A DNA stretch of 64,000 nt from Nymphaea colorata (taxonomy: Eukaryota; Streptophyta; Magnoliopsida; Nymphaeales; Nymphaeaceae): assembly GCF_008831285.2 (NCBI RefSeq), contig NC_045138.2:28863934-28927933 (forward strand), given 5' to 3'. Below, piece after piece: positions 23,940-37,628 of this stretch. The position numbers were made by a program, and so were the translations under genes. How positions within the stretch are numbered: the first letter of the stretch is position 1; every line of letters begins with the position of its first letter. The notes under the pieces are model-generated. The model saw nothing but the letters and a program-made list of their open reading frames with translations, ran no database searches and was not told the DNA's origin.

Positions 23940-26797
23940 AATCTATAATGAATATTCCTGTTATGTTACTCTTTTCATATCTTTTCTGCTTCAATTAGTT
24001 ATGCTGCAACATGCTTATGACCGCATCATGTTTTTGTTGGTTGAGATATTAGTCATTCAACCAGAATGCCGTTTGAATTCTAATCACCTAGTAGTTGGGG
24101 TGGGTTCATCTCGCCTGGGATTGATCCTCCCTGAGACCGAGAGGTGTATATAACGTTCTTCGCGGATCAGGATACTCACCAAGATTATTGAGGATGGAGG
24201 CTACTCTGCGACCTAGGAAAAATAAAAAAAAAGCAAAATCTAAACTTCCATGATGCATTTTTATATTAACCTTTTGAAGAACAACTCATTTAACTTGTTT
24301 TACGGTGCTCCAGGGGACAACATGGTAATGAATGTGGGCACCATGATAGAATTGCCTGGTTTGATGATGATATTTTAATCTAAATTGCAATCGAGGGCTT
24401 TCCCATTTGCTGCATCCAGTCAAGAATCGGATCCTTACCTACATGATGAGGCTTCTGGGGGACTCGTAGTAAACTTTTCCACATTTAGACTTACAACAAA
24501 TTGATTTGCACTAGCAAGCATTATGGGCTTAAAAATTCTTATTAGCTTAAAGATATTTCATCAGGTCTTTCACTAATTGGGACAGACATCTGTTTTCGTT
24601 GTTAAGGTAAATCTGTCTTTCGGTTATTTTAACCGTGCTAGCAGTTTATGATATTTACTTGGTAGGCCATTAGGTCATGGCATTACATCAGTCTATTTAA
24701 GTTGTCTCTTTATCCTTTGAAGGCAGTACCCATCCAATTGGGGTGGAGGAACAGATTCCATTGATAAATTCAACAGTAAGTTTGCCAGTGGAGCAGTATT
24801 GTCAGAATCAGTATGAAGTTGCAGACTGACATATTGCACAGGCCCTCCTGTTTCTCTTTCTCCCCTTCTGTGGACTGCTTTCTAGGTTATAGCAGCAGGG
24901 TTCCAATTTATTTTATTGTCCTCGGGTAGCTTTTTTAAAAACAAAAAAGCCGGTCTGACACTCATCTAGTAATGACTAATGGGTATCCATCGGGTTGCCG
25001 CTCTTTTCAAGTTTTCTGTGTTGTTGAGCCACAAGAGCCCTCCGTGAACTTCTATTTTTAATACTTTGAAAGAATTAAATATATGATCTAAGTTGTTGAA
25101 TGACATACAAGTGGTGACTTATCTCAATTCTTCAGTAGACCACAACTGCAGGTGCCATCACACGACATTACATGCAGAAAATATGGAAGCATGTAGTTCA
25201 TACGTATCGTATTAGTGTCCCTTGCAAATACGATACAGAGCGGATTCAGATTTTATACATTTTAATAGTTAAATCAATTAAAATATTTTCAATTAACTCT
25301 TTAATTCAAAAATGGAAAAATAAGATGATATGAGCCGATGGTGACAACTGATCTGACGTCAGTGGTGGAGCTAGAAAATTTCAACTAAGAGGCACTAATT
25401 GTTTTATTTTCAAGCTTTAGGGGGCACAAGTATATAAACAAAGAAAGATTAGTGAGACATCAATAAAGAAACAAAGGCAACTTTTGTAGACTGGTGTGGG
25501 CCACCTGCTTCTGCTATTGTCCGACATTCATACTGTTATTTCCAATACAGCAAATTGAATTTGCATCTTTTATAGCATTAACAAGATTCAACTGGTTGAG
25601 ACAAAGCAAGGTAGGATTACTAAGCCAAGCATCTAAGTGCCCCAGGTCCCATTTGGGATTGATATATACTGCCAAAGGCCCAACTGAGATTGGGTCTTTC
25701 TGGATCCCTAAGACATGGAAGCAACACTAGGTCACAGCCGGGACATGCATGCATGTTCTGAGGCCGGGGATCCCACCCAGACTCAGACTGGACATTCAGA
25801 GTAAAGGGACCGTCTCCTTCTTAGATCTCGTGTTTGAGTTTCGCTTAATCCACATAAAAAAATCTCCAAGAAAATCTTTGCCAAGGAAATATTTCACCCC
25901 AAATTTAAGGTTGTTGAAGTGTAGAGCATGATCCATACTTAATAGGCTTCCCTAATGAGAGAGCTTTTAAGTAATTTTGTATTTGCCCTAATACCCATGT
26001 TTAAGAGGGGTGGTTATTTTTTCTTCTACTCATGCTTTATTGTGAAAGTGAAGAACTCTATGCAGACATAAAGGTAGTAGAACTTTGTCTTTGAACCACG
26101 TTAAAATCCTTGCATTCTCTTCTTCGTTTCTCCTCTTGGTGCGTGAGCGAGAGAGAGAGAGGGCCTTATTCCTGACAAATTTCTTGCTTTCTAATGACAA
26201 TTTCAGAAATACGTTGATATATATAAAGTAGATAATAGGGAGAAAATATGGAAAATGTAAACAATGAAAACGTAAAGCTGTCGTTATCATGTCAATTGAT
26301 ATCGTGATAGAAGTAAGCTTTTCTAAAAGAATGTTGTCCTCAGAGTATGGCCACTGCTATCACATTGGTATTTGGAAAAACTTGCAGTAAAATATCTGTA
26401 CCATTATGAAAGTACGACGATATTGTGACTATGATTGTCTTCAATTGAATTCAGCCACCTTAAACTAACTTGTGTTTGTGCTATAAATCAAGCAGCAATG
26501 TGCTATTTGAGTCCTGCATTAACTTTTGTCTATCATATGTAATCTATCTGCTTGTTGGAGGACTGTTTTAAAGTTAATAGTGCAGTTAAAGGGGCTCTAC
26601 TTCTAATGTTCCAGAACCATTTAAACAGATTAGGTTTTAACTCATGACAATATCCACTACTTCTACTGTAGGAGTGAACTTTTAATGACAAGACAGATAG
26701 AATTAACAGGCAACAAAACTCTCTCTTAACTACCAATAATGGAAAATCAAAGGTTGGGACTCATTCAAAGGTACCTACCAATTTCTTTCTTTTTATC

Positions 26798-26821
26798 CTC
26801 TCTCTCTCTCTCTCTCTCTCT
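26798..26821. repeat. (CT)n microsatellite
   Basis: About twelve CT units, followed at 26850 by a short (AC)n run. Confidence 0.95.
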
Positions 26822-27992
26822 TCGCGTGCATGCTTGCGTGTGTGTATCATACACACACACTTACAATAGATTTGTATACCTACAGTATATTTAACGCCCA
26901 AGTAGTAAAATATCTATTTTTTTTGAATTTTCACACACATTTTGATAGAAGCTATATCGCGACTCGTACCAATCCTAATATCATGATAGTAAGCATTAAA
27001 TACGGAGAAGATGAATATAATCGTCATGGCATTATACTGATCAGATTCACGTTCTAGCTTCTCTACGTACATACCGTGACCGATCCAGAATCTTTAAGCT
27101 ATGGTAGAAAGTTAGAAAACCATATGAAAAATTCAATTTGCAGAAGGGCACAAAGGCAATCTTTGCCTATAAATATATGTGCGTCACCATATGCTTACAA
27201 GTTACAATATACTCAAATGCTTAGCAGAAAAGTTTTTTTTTTCTTTTCTGTGAATTTGTTGACATATTTCTGATGATCCACACCCTTTGTTCTTCAGTTT
27301 TAGGCAAGGGTTGCTACACTTCTCTGACTTCAGGACCACAACGTTTTGGAGGATTCATATCATTTCCAAATTGCCCCACGGGCGAGTTCTAAACAAAAGT
27401 TTCTTAAATATTTATGTTGAGTAAGCAAGTACGGCACGACAGATGAATCTCGACGATAGTCTTAACCAGCTTCCTTCAACATCATGGAAACAAATATGGC
27501 GGTCTTTAGGCGGTTGCACCTACCAAAAGCCATAGAAAAACCAGCAGCCATGAATTGGCGTAGGGAAAAAGAAACTAAATTGGTGGCTGATCCTTCCAAA
27601 ATTCTAAGGTCTATTACCAAATCTCCATGATTGCTTCGCTCATTCCATAATCAATGGAGACTCCAACTTCCCAATAAGTTAGCGTGTGAAAGCCACCGGA
27701 ATATCTCTCCAGTATATCTCTTCATGCAAGCCTTCTCTGTCCAATCATCGTAGCCTACAGGAAGTTCCCTTCATTTTTTATTTTTTAATAAACGATCTGG
27801 CGGCACGATTCCGGGATGGAAAGGAACAGCATTTTTTTTGTTTGTTTCTGTAGATACTTTCTTTTGCAATATGCATGATAACCTGAAGTTAAGCCTATCA
27901 TTAATTACAAGAAATGTATACTGCCATGAAAAAAAAAGGATTGCACTAGTATCTCAACCAAACGAGAATTAGCCCCTTTGGACGAGCTAGTT

Positions 27993-28106
27993 TCTTCGAA
28001 ATGCACGCTTCTAGCTTTTGTTATAGGAGAGTGTTTAATTTCATTTGTGCTTCAAAATGCACGCTTCTAGCTTTTGTTACAGGAGAGTGTTTAATTTCAT
28101 TTGTTC
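27993..28106 (+). repeat. 56-bp tandem duplication
   Basis: ATGCACGCTTCTAGCTTTTG occurs at 28001 and again at 28057. The copies share the rest of the unit (GTTA[TC]AGGAGAGTGTTTAAT), with very few differences, which suggests a recent duplication. Confidence 0.9.
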
Positions 28107-28522
28107 ACCAAAGGCATTTAGAAGCACGAAAAGAATGACCAGTGATAAGCGTGGCTTCGTTCAAGCGGGTTTCAATGGGTCCGGAATAAGTCCATTTGGC
28201 ATTTTAAAGAGCTCGTTTGAACTTACGCAATGGGCCGGCTTTGTAAGACAAAAGAAGCAAACAACTGGTCAAACTCAAACTTCTGTGGGCCTTAGGCGCT
28301 GGTAGCTGAAGTTCAATGGTTAAAGTACTAAAATTTCAGATTCATTCTTTGTTTCATGCAATTGATCTAAGGCATCATGCAAATTTATGTGGTTAACAAG
28401 CCCTTCGAACTTGAGTGATCGTCTTGCATCGACATTCGATCTGTTACCTGCAGGTACGCGCGTGTTGGTGTTCAGTGTTATACATGAATATGTGTTTTTA
28501 TGTATTTAAACAGGTGGCTTGC

Positions 28523-28640
28523 ATGCAGAGTGCTTGCAGGAAGCATGTGTGAGTGCGTGCATGCAGAGTCCATGCAGGAAGCGTGTGTGTGAGTGCGTGC
28601 ATGCAGAGTCCATGCAGGAAGCGTGTGTGTGAGTGCGTGC
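28523..28640 (+). repeat. 40-bp minisatellite, three copies
   Basis: Units at 28523-28560 (38 bp, diverged), 28561-28600 and 28601-28640. The last two are identical and begin ATGCAGAGTCCATGCAGG. Each contains GTGTGTGTGAGTGCGTGC. The minus-strand frames through it are repeats of His, Thr and Ala and are not genes. Confidence 0.95.
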
Positions 28641-31546
28641 ATGAGCACCTGTGGTTGTGTCAAATGAATTCGGTTGAAAACCATATTTCATCTTCTAATT
28701 AATGAAGAAAGACAGAGTTTGTGTGCAGGTGTATGGTGCGCATGTGGCTCCATGCGCTGAATGGTTATATATTAAGGAAGTTGTGGCAGAGCTAGAGAAC
28801 TCTGGCTAAGGGGAGTGCTACTTATAAAATTCTAAAGTTTTAATGTGCATCAATATAATTACTTTCAACTATTAATATGAAAATAACCATTTTTCTTGGT
28901 TTGTGTGGACAATTGCCCACACAGTTTCTACACCTGTCTCCGCCCTTGCCAAGAAGCACAAACACTTGTGTGGCTGGGTGGGCCGTGTTTTCCTTTCTTC
29001 CTTTTCCCTTTTTCGCTCCTTAAATGCGTTGCATCGAACTTTTTTGCTTTGTTTAGCTTAGGCCCAACAGCAAACTTTGGAAACAAGAACAAACAACTGG
29101 CACTCGGACACTTTCTGTTTAGAGAAGGTTAAGCTATTTCAACCCAGAAGTTCAAGTACCATCGCGTTCAATCACAACCCAATAATGTAGCAAGTACTGT
29201 GATGGCCTTTCATTAAACAGTATTTTTATAGAAGGTGGAACGTACTCTTATCAAATGGTAAAGCACTAGATTTGGTCTCCTCTCTGTATAATCTGCTTGA
29301 TCAGCTCATTTACCATGCATCCTTTGGAGATTACCCAAGAAGAAGCAGATGCAACATTATTATCAGGGCCACAACTCCATCCATATTCATCAACGCATGC
29401 AGATCAACATGCCCCCGAAGAATATCATAACGCGAGTCCATGACATGACAACTCATTCTGGAGAGTGAGGATGGTGCACGCAACAGATATGCACCGGGAA
29501 GAAAGAAGTAGTAAAAGTTGCGTGCGCCGTTATGCATGCACAACTTATGCGTGCATTAAAGGGATAATATTTTTGTAATTTAAAAATAAAGCATGTCATT
29601 TGGAATAATTTCACTTAGTGATTTTCATTTTTATCTTACCAAAAAACATGTCTCTTTTATGTGAATGAGGGGTTCTTTTGTCATTAACCTTTGTGGACCA
29701 AGTATGCTCATATAACCAACTTCAGAAAAAAAGGGGGAGAATTACAGTATTTTGGGGATTCTTTTTAAAAAGAAATGTCATTTTTTGAATTTTAGCCTTT
29801 TTACTGCCATTTTTTATCCTTTGTAAGGGACTCTTCTTTTTCATTGACCGGAAGGGTATTCTGATCATTGTACAACCAACTTGGCTCATTCTATACTTCT
29901 AATTTCCCAAAGGCCAAAGAAGACGACATCTCACATGAAAAAAAAGAAAAAAACATTATAAAGAAATCCCAAGTTGCCGATCACTTTCTTCTGTATTCTG
30001 TATGCCCCTTTCATTCTTAATGAAGACCTGATCTTGTTGTAGCCTTCAGGCAATGGTGGGTGGACTCAGACGCCCGCCCCTTCTCTTCTCTCAAGAGAAA
30101 AAGTGTGAGCACGCCAGTCATGGTGATACAGACATAAAGCCCATAGAGCAGAGATATTCCCAACGGGTCCTTAAATGGGTGGCTCCCCACTTCACCTAAT
30201 ATGCAAGTTATTGATCAACAGCGACTGACCATATAATGTTAGGCACCAGCAATATATGTTATAAACTGATCACATATATAAATGGGTGCATTGGTGCCAA
30301 GTGATTGAGTTCAATGATGTTATTTGTTATTATTAATATTTTTTTTGTAGTTTATTTGGTTATGAAGTGAACCACCTGTACAGGGCAGTTGGGATGGATT
30401 CAAAGTCTCAGTCATCCCACTGGCGGCAGGGGCATTTGATTGCTTCGGATCTTAGATCAGAGTCTGATTTTTAACGGTGGTCGCCTCTATCTGAAATCCA
30501 AAACTGTAGATTTGAAAGTTAGGCATTTAAAATTTTAGATATTCCTAGATTCACGAACCAAAATAATATCACCAAACATATGGTCCCTGCACATTTCAAA
30601 TAATACAAGATTTCAAATTTTGGTTAGAAATTAAGAATCTTAAATCTTGGGATATAAGACCTTATATCACCTTGTTAGAAGCTTGCTTCGTCTAATTAAT
30701 AGAAGGAAATTTGAACTGCAACAAATCAAATATAGCCCCAAGAGAACCAAGGTATATATTGAACTCCAGATCTCGATCCCTGGTTCCTTTTGGGGAGAAT
30801 TTATGGGCAAAGTTTGGTCTTTCTAAGATCATAATAAGAAGAAGATTATGGATTTAGAAGATGCAGTGGAATCTTTCTAATCGAATTAAGGTTAACATGA
30901 TCAGTAGCTATCTGGTACATGTATACCTTTAGAAAGCATCAAGTTGACCTGGCGACTCACAAGTTGACTTCTAAACATCGAGTCTCCAATTACCAGGATT
31001 TAAAACCTTGATTTTTGCAGCTTATTAGCTGTTTCTCTATTTATTTGCATTGTCTCCTCCCCACATACTGCATGTAAACATACTGTATTCAATCATCTTA
31101 CTGATCATTTTAATGTTGTTTTCTTTCTCTTAGCAATTTTACTACCATTCTTTTGATATTCTTTTCCTACAACAATTGCTTTATGAACCTATCTTTCTTA
31201 AGTGAACTTTTTGACACTTGCCTTCCTGAATTTGCTTTCAATCTCATGTCTTGTATCTATTCGGCATGCATCTTGTGACAACGGATAACCTTTGGATCCG
31301 CAGTTCTTCTACAATAAAAATTTTTTTATAACTTATTCCATTGTTGATAAACAGCAGAGCTTGTCCAAACTAACATTCCTATCCACAAAAAACTCCACCC
31401 AAAAAGAAATAAGAAGAAGGAAATTGAAGTGAAGAAATTCAAAAGGGGAGAGGATAAGCACTATCAAGAGCCTACAGTGCCAAAACCTGTGGGAGAGCCC
31501 CTGATTTATTGCATGAAAGTAGCTTGGCTTAGAAAACGATATGCTC

Positions 31547-31549
<3 letters not shown>

Positions 31550-31581
<32 letters not shown>
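31550..31581. repeat. (AT)n microsatellite
   Basis: About sixteen AT units. Confidence 0.95.
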
Positions 31582-31582
<1 letters not shown>

Positions 31583-32699
31583 TTTCCTGGTCTACTAATT
31601 TTAGTTGGCCACTGCAAGCTGAGAGCGAATAGTGTATATCCAATTAATCTATAATAATCAATCACCATATATATCATCCATCGCATTTGATGGAGATTCT
31701 ATCCCGACGGCCCGCTCATGGTTCCCACGTGAGGTGCTCACTACTTCAAGCTAAGTGCGTGTCAACGATATATAATTTGTTAATAAAATGATCATAATTG
31801 TCGCTAAAGGCACCATAAACCATTGCCCATCCGGCCATCTGGCAAGACTGAAAATTGTATTTTCATTAACAAAAAATGGGTGACAAGATGTGACCAAGTT
31901 TAAGAGACAAGCAGATGTGCTGATTAATTTAACCGGCTGGAATCATCCCCATTTCTGTAAATCTCCAGAAATATGCTCTAGAACAAAGTGTTTTCCGAGG
32001 AAAGAAAATTCCTCTCTTTGCCTTAAAAGAAAGGCCCTCCATTTCAATCATGTTGAGAACACAAGTAGGTTCATTTTATTTATTTTTTCCGGTGGAAGAA
32101 GTTCTCAAACAGGTTTGGAAAATATGGAGCTGAGAAAGATTCAGTCTCTACATCTTTTAGATGGTACTAAGGACGTAGATGGATTTGATTCAGATCACAT
32201 GTTTAGTTGAACCGCTTTAAACAAGTCGGAGGTGAAACAAACTTAGCATCCAATTAAGAAATCAAATCAGATTCAGTTTTAAGAATGACATATTGTACCT
32301 GATTCGAATTCGAGTTCTATTTTACACAAAGGTTAGATTAAATAACAAACATCAATATAGCCACTTAAGTTTTCCTGGATGCAATGTGGAAGTTGGTTCC
32401 CAACATTATAATGCGCGTAAAATAAATAAATGGTGGATCAAAGAACAACAAGCTTCAATATGGCCACTTAAGTTCTCCTAGATGCAATACCTATACATCT
32501 TAACATATATATTATAATGTGGATATTTTACCAATTTGATTCGAGAATTGGAATGGGATATTTCATTCGTGAGCTTACAAGTAGGAATCAAATATGATAC
32601 AATTTTTTCATGTAAATTGGACTTTGAATATTTCAACATCTTATAAATCCGACATGTAAAAGATGCGCACGATTCAAATCTGATCTTGACGTCCCTGGC

Positions 32700-32815
32700 T
32701 AATTGTTTTAACTCGGTGAGAGATGTTCTTTTCGTATGTCGAACTCTAGACCTTCCTCAACTCGGACATTTGTAAACAACAGTCTTAACCAAGTGTCCGG
32801 AACCCTAATTACTGC
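32700..32815 (-). repeat. SINE-like remnant
   Basis: On the minus strand, CACTTGGTTAAGACTG resembles a pol III A box. About 40 bp later AGAGTTCGACAT resembles a B box. A related segment occurs on the plus strand near 47325-47375 (CCACTTGGTAAGATTAC). The similarity between the two and the box spacing suggest a decayed tRNA-derived SINE family. Confidence 0.35.
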
Positions 32816-33952
32816 CCAGTGGCCGGATGAATTGTCTATGAGCGATATGGCTGGTGCATAACCACGCTAGGGAGGGCACGGGTCACTGTCCATCACATCC
32901 AGCACATCAATCAGCGGGGCGAGACAAATGCTACCAAGTGGGCCATTCCATTTGACGAGCCGTGTTGATGGTTGTTATTGATCAACTGGGCTGTACTAGA
33001 TCAGGTCACCTAATCTAAGATGGTGATCAGTATAAAAACGATTCATTAATTTCCTATGGAAACAAGTCATTTTTATGATCACCAACACAGCTTGTTTCAA
33101 AAATTATTGCGGAACAAATGCATCATGGAGTTTGAATACAGTTAAGAAGTCAGATGTTGCTTGTTATTAGATGCTAAATTCCTCTAATAGACATAGTATA
33201 ATTGGTCGGATTGAGGGGTGTGCTGTCGAGTTTGTGGGGGTTATTCTTTTGAATTGTAAACAGTAGCATGCACGGCACTTGAGTTGAATGGTGTATTGTA
33301 AGGCCACACACGTCCTGAAGCAGCTCTAGGCCGCAAGAGCAAAAGAAAGGAAGAAGACTGTAGCCTCTCACCCACCCGAAGATTAGATGCTAAATTGACT
33401 ATTCTTTTCTTGCGTTTTACCATCAAAATGATGAAAAAAGGTAGACAAAAAAAATTATGGGAAAATGGAAGTTAAATAAACTTCACAAGTTATGTAATTT
33501 TTAATTTCTGACTTGATAACAAGGACAGAACATAAAGCACATTATTGGCTTTAGTTTAATTAAGGCATGACCTTTGTCTTTTCCTTTAATCAATATTCCT
33601 TTGATGTAATCATATATAACAAAATACACAACCCATTGCCAGTTGATAAATCATAGAATAAGGATGAATAATTGAGAAATGGGAGGTTGATGCGAAGTGG
33701 GCGCAACTTAAGAAATCTGAGAGTTTGAAAGGGCGAAGGTAAGCGCGTGTTGAAGGTCAGCAACAAGGAGTTAATTGCGCGAGAGAGACCCTTCATAATG
33801 AGGGCTACTGCTCCATTGCCCCCTATTTATTTGCGTCCCTTTCTCCTCTCCCTTTTTTCCCTTCTCCTCTCAGCTGCCCCTCCAACTTGTGACGTATACT
33901 GGCGATGACCCTCTTAAGAAGCAGCGCATACTTATCTTCTTCCGGTAACCTA

Positions 33953-33969
33953 TAAACCCTAAACCCTAA
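33953..33969 (-). promoter_or_regulatory. Telo-box motif
   Basis: TAAACCCTAAACCCTAA on the plus strand, so TTAGGGTTTAGGG on the minus strand. Interstitial telo-boxes of this form are common in plant promoters of growth-related genes. It adjoins an (AT)n run at 33974-33994. A minus-strand ATG at 33796 starts a 68-codon frame, but no gene is established there. Confidence 0.4.
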
Positions 33970-34140
33970 GTGTGTATATATATATATATATATAAATAGG
34001 TGGGAACGCATTTAAGCGAAAGCGCATGCATGCATTCGAGCACATATGTATAGCATGCATCTAAAAAGATACAGTAGCCGAGATATGTGTGGGCTGGTGT
34101 GGGTGATTGCCCATGCCAGCCAACAGCAGTCCTTGAAAAA

Positions 34141-34300
34141 TTTTATTAGGAAGAAGCTGAACTTGGGTTCACCTAGATGTAGTGCCCAACACTAAACTCA
34201 CGTCAATGCCCATTAGACACTTTTATTAGGAAGAAGCTGAACTTGGGTTCACCCAAACATAACACCCACACCAGACTCACGTCAATGTCCATTGAGGCAC
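34141..34300 (+). repeat. 80-bp tandem duplication
   Basis: TTTTATTAGGAAGAAGCTGA occurs at 34141 and 34221. The copies share ACTTGGGTTCACC and ACTCACGTCAATG and diverge at several bases in the second half. Directly upstream (34093-34130) is a GTGGGTGATTGCCCATGCC fragment of the dispersed repeat family. Confidence 0.9.
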
Positions 34301-34962
34301 CAAACTCACTAAAGCAACTGCCCTTATGTCATTATGTATGAGTGGATGTAGACATGGGTGCATTCGTAGGTGCGCATATAATACAGATTCACAAGCGTAA
34401 TAAGTTAACATTCATTACTTACTCACATGAATGCAAATGCACAAGTGCGTGCGTGCATGGGCGACTAACATATGAATGTATATCGACCTTGAGACAGAGA
34501 GAGAGAGATGGTGCACACTTAAAGTTATTATCTTCCTAGATCTGACACTCATCCATGGAAGATAACTGGTGCTGTATTTTCTGTAGAAGCTTGTCAATAT
34601 CCAATCTTAGAAGTGTCATTTGGTGTTCATATGTGATATCCTACAAGCTGTCACTGTAAAAGTTGAAACTTTTACATCCTTTTCTCTCTGTTGTCATTTG
34701 AATGAGATTCTTTTGACAAAAAGTTACATGCACCGGGTGCACCTTGTGTTGTGTAGTAAAGGAAGGACATTTTGATAATTTATTAAAAAGAAATGCTCTA
34801 TATAGTTTTTTTTTTATTTTTTTATTTTCAATTTTGTCTTAAAAAAAAAATTTATTTTCTAGTGTAAACTAAGATTATTTTAGTCATAAACCAGTAGAAG
34901 GCATATAACCAAGTTCTTTTTTTTTTTACCTCTTTTGTTTGTCAGCTGAATTAGGATACTGT

Positions 34963-34965
<3 letters not shown>

Positions 34966-35053
<88 letters not shown>
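34966..35053. repeat. Near-perfect 88-bp palindrome (CT)n(AT)n(AG)n
   Basis: A (CT)n arm (about 34966-34995), a central (AT)n block (34995-35023) and an (AG)n arm (35024-35053) are mutually complementary around a centre near 35009. The strand could fold into one long hairpin. Assembly length here is likely unreliable. Confidence 0.95.
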
Positions 35054-35055
<2 letters not shown>

Positions 35056-35187
35056 TAGTCCGAACTGTCAGGTTACTTTCAATTGTATGGTCCCCAACTT
35101 CTTTTTCTGCCAATGGGCGTCAATACCACCTTGTTTCCACCACCAGCATTCTGCCGCCCGAGGGCGGTCGCCTTGGGAAAGATGGAG

Positions 35188-35189
<2 letters not shown>

Positions 35190-35220
<31 letters not shown>
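35190..35220. repeat. (GA)n microsatellite
   Basis: About fifteen GA units. A further TA/GA compound run is at 35959-36001. Confidence 0.95.
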
Positions 35221-35222
<2 letters not shown>

Positions 35223-37628
35223 TTAAGCTCAAATTATAAGCGAGAAGTCCTTGTAGTGCAGGAATCAAAGCCATGACGTAGACAAGACAGCTAATTATAC
35301 AAAGCCAGCTACGTGACCATATGAGATGTTATGCATCAAAGAGAGCTTTTAGAGTTCATCCCCTCTGTGCTCTACAGACACAGTAGCTAAGAGTTTATTT
35401 TAGATTACATGTTTCTGTAGGAGAAGAAGAAAAGACTACGTCGACATGGGAGTAAGGGGAAGAAAGTTAGGTGAGAGAAAGGGAGCTAACAACGTACGCA
35501 GAAATTAAAGGGACCGTAATACTGGCCTTACTAAAACCGAGTCATTATGCTCTTGAGAAAATGCAGGTTAGGTGGATGTAGTCATGTAGCTGTCGAGGGA
35601 AAAGGAGATAACCACATGTAAGCTAATCTTTGCATCATGTTTACCATGTTCAGTTAATTGAATTTCTTTATGCATTAAGGTTAAGGTGACTCCAAGTTGA
35701 TACTTTTAGGCCTATGTGATTTCAGGAATCGTCAGCAGACTTTTCTTTTCCATGACTCCAAGTAGAATCTTTCAAGATATTAGCAACAGTTGTACACTTT
35801 AATATAGTTGGTAAATTATGTCTTATATATCTCTTTACTTGCACATAAAAGGTAGCAATGAAAAGAAAAACATATGGTACTATGTGTTTCATAGGTGAAA
35901 ACGTCGATCACACACAAACACAAACTTGGATTTCTCTGGCCAGGTTTTGGCTGGAGGGTATATATATATATATGCAGAGAGAGAGAGAGAGAGAGAGAGA
36001 AGGTAGCCCCTTTGAGTTGACAGCAACGGTTTTGATGAAATAAGATCGGGCTGTTGAAGTCGGTAGTACTAGTATCCAGATTTTCAGGTGCCCATATGCT
36101 AAGAGGAGAGAGAGATAAAGAAAGAGAGAGGACGACACACTGTATAACCACAAGAAGTAATTACGAGGGGTCATGCCTTCGCCATCTGTTGAGTGCTTTA
36201 TGAACCGATTTAATCTTACAAATTTGCTTTCCATAGCTTATTTAGTAAGAAATTTTCTTACATATGATGTTTCAACATTGAGTTATACATGGCATTAAAG
36301 CATAAAAGCCAGCAAGCTAGAACATGCATCTAAAATGACTTGCATCACAGAAAGCCTTGATAGCCACACGAGCATAAACCATATGTAAATATAAAAAATT
36401 CATAATTGATTACATATATATGTATATATAACAACGCTTAATTAGCCTAATAGCAACAAATTAGAAATCGCTAATCAGCGAGAGCTTCATCTCAGGATGT
36501 TGTAATGATAAATGACTCTATTGTTTGCACATTTGCACAATGAAATTAAAAAGATGAAGCAGAAGAAGAAGAAAGTTAAAATATTCAGGTTCTGGACAGT
36601 TCTTCATCATTCCAGATGAAAAAGGACTTCTTTCACGCAATCTACAACCTGCTGATTCTCTTTCTTACCCAGTTTTTATTTTTTCTCGGAACAACTTTTA
36701 GCCATTATTTTCACTCTGTACGTGTCATGAAGATCGGAATCTTCAAAATTCTAGTACTATGAGCGAACCAATTGCGTCATAAAAGATCCCATTCTTAACT
36801 GCTTGAACTGAATTAGGCCATTAAAAGTAGAATCATGACCTAAACATATAGACCTACAAGTCAACAAACTTTTAATATCATGCTAATTTATATGAATTCG
36901 CAACGAATTCTCTTGAAGTTAAACTATCATTTGCTGGTGAGATCTACATATAGACGTTACCAAGTTTGCAGGACATTTATGAGGTCAAATCTCAAGGGCA
37001 TGCATCCCTTACTGCAAGTCCGGCGCCGGTAATGATTTCCGGCTACCAATGAAGAAAAAAAGGCTGTACCCAATAGAGAAGGTCCAATTTCACCAAACCA
37101 ACTTGGTGGCTTTACCAACTTGGGTTCCTGTCACGATCTATTAAAACTAATGGTACAACGCTTTGAATTAGATGAGCCTGCTCTGATTGTGCAGTTGGTG
37201 CCAAAGCTTCCCTCATTTCTCAAGCCTTTAAAGTCTTTCAAGATCAACCCATTAAATATAATCACCGCTCCTCCTTTTCGTCGTTTTCAAACACCATGGT
37301 GCTCGTACAGTTTTCAAATTTACGGCGGTGGATCACCTGCACAACCGGTGCCGTAATTTGCTAATGTCCATTTCACGATATTCCATTTCATATGTATGTT
37401 TCTTACTATGATTGCTAGCACAAGGTAAAATTCTTTGAAGCACTTTGAAATTTCCCAAACTTCTCAAGATCTTGCTAGTTTAATCTGTACTAGAGGAGAA
37501 AAACCAGTCACAGAAGCTCAAGCTAAGTAGAGTCACATGAGGTCCACATGCTATGAACACAATCTCGTACAAAGGATATTAACATGTCCATTTCCATTGG
37601 CCGGAGAAGGCGCCGGCCAGCCGGGAAT

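Larger units (their letters stand above)
23960..37600. other. 13.6-kb intergenic region without a convincing gene
   Basis: AT-rich non-coding DNA. It contains copies of a dispersed repeat family (about 25360-25500, 28783-28950, 34085-34130), microsatellites, a 56-bp tandem duplication, a 40-bp minisatellite, an 80-bp tandem duplication and the long palindrome at 34966. Open frames here are short and lack family signatures. A short frame at 24724-24828 ending in a stop, and a minus-strand frame from 33796, were seen but could not be supported as genes. Confidence 0.6.

Noticed and set aside
28478-28691. Minus-strand frames through the 40-bp minisatellite; possible CRISPR-like array
   Set aside because: Translation is a simple repeat. 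Units are head to tail with no unique spacers, so it is a minisatellite.
33590-33796. 68-codon minus-strand frame downstream of a telo-box
   Set aside because: An ATG with promoter-like words upstream is suggestive, but composition and lack of any recognised motif or continuation left it unsupported.
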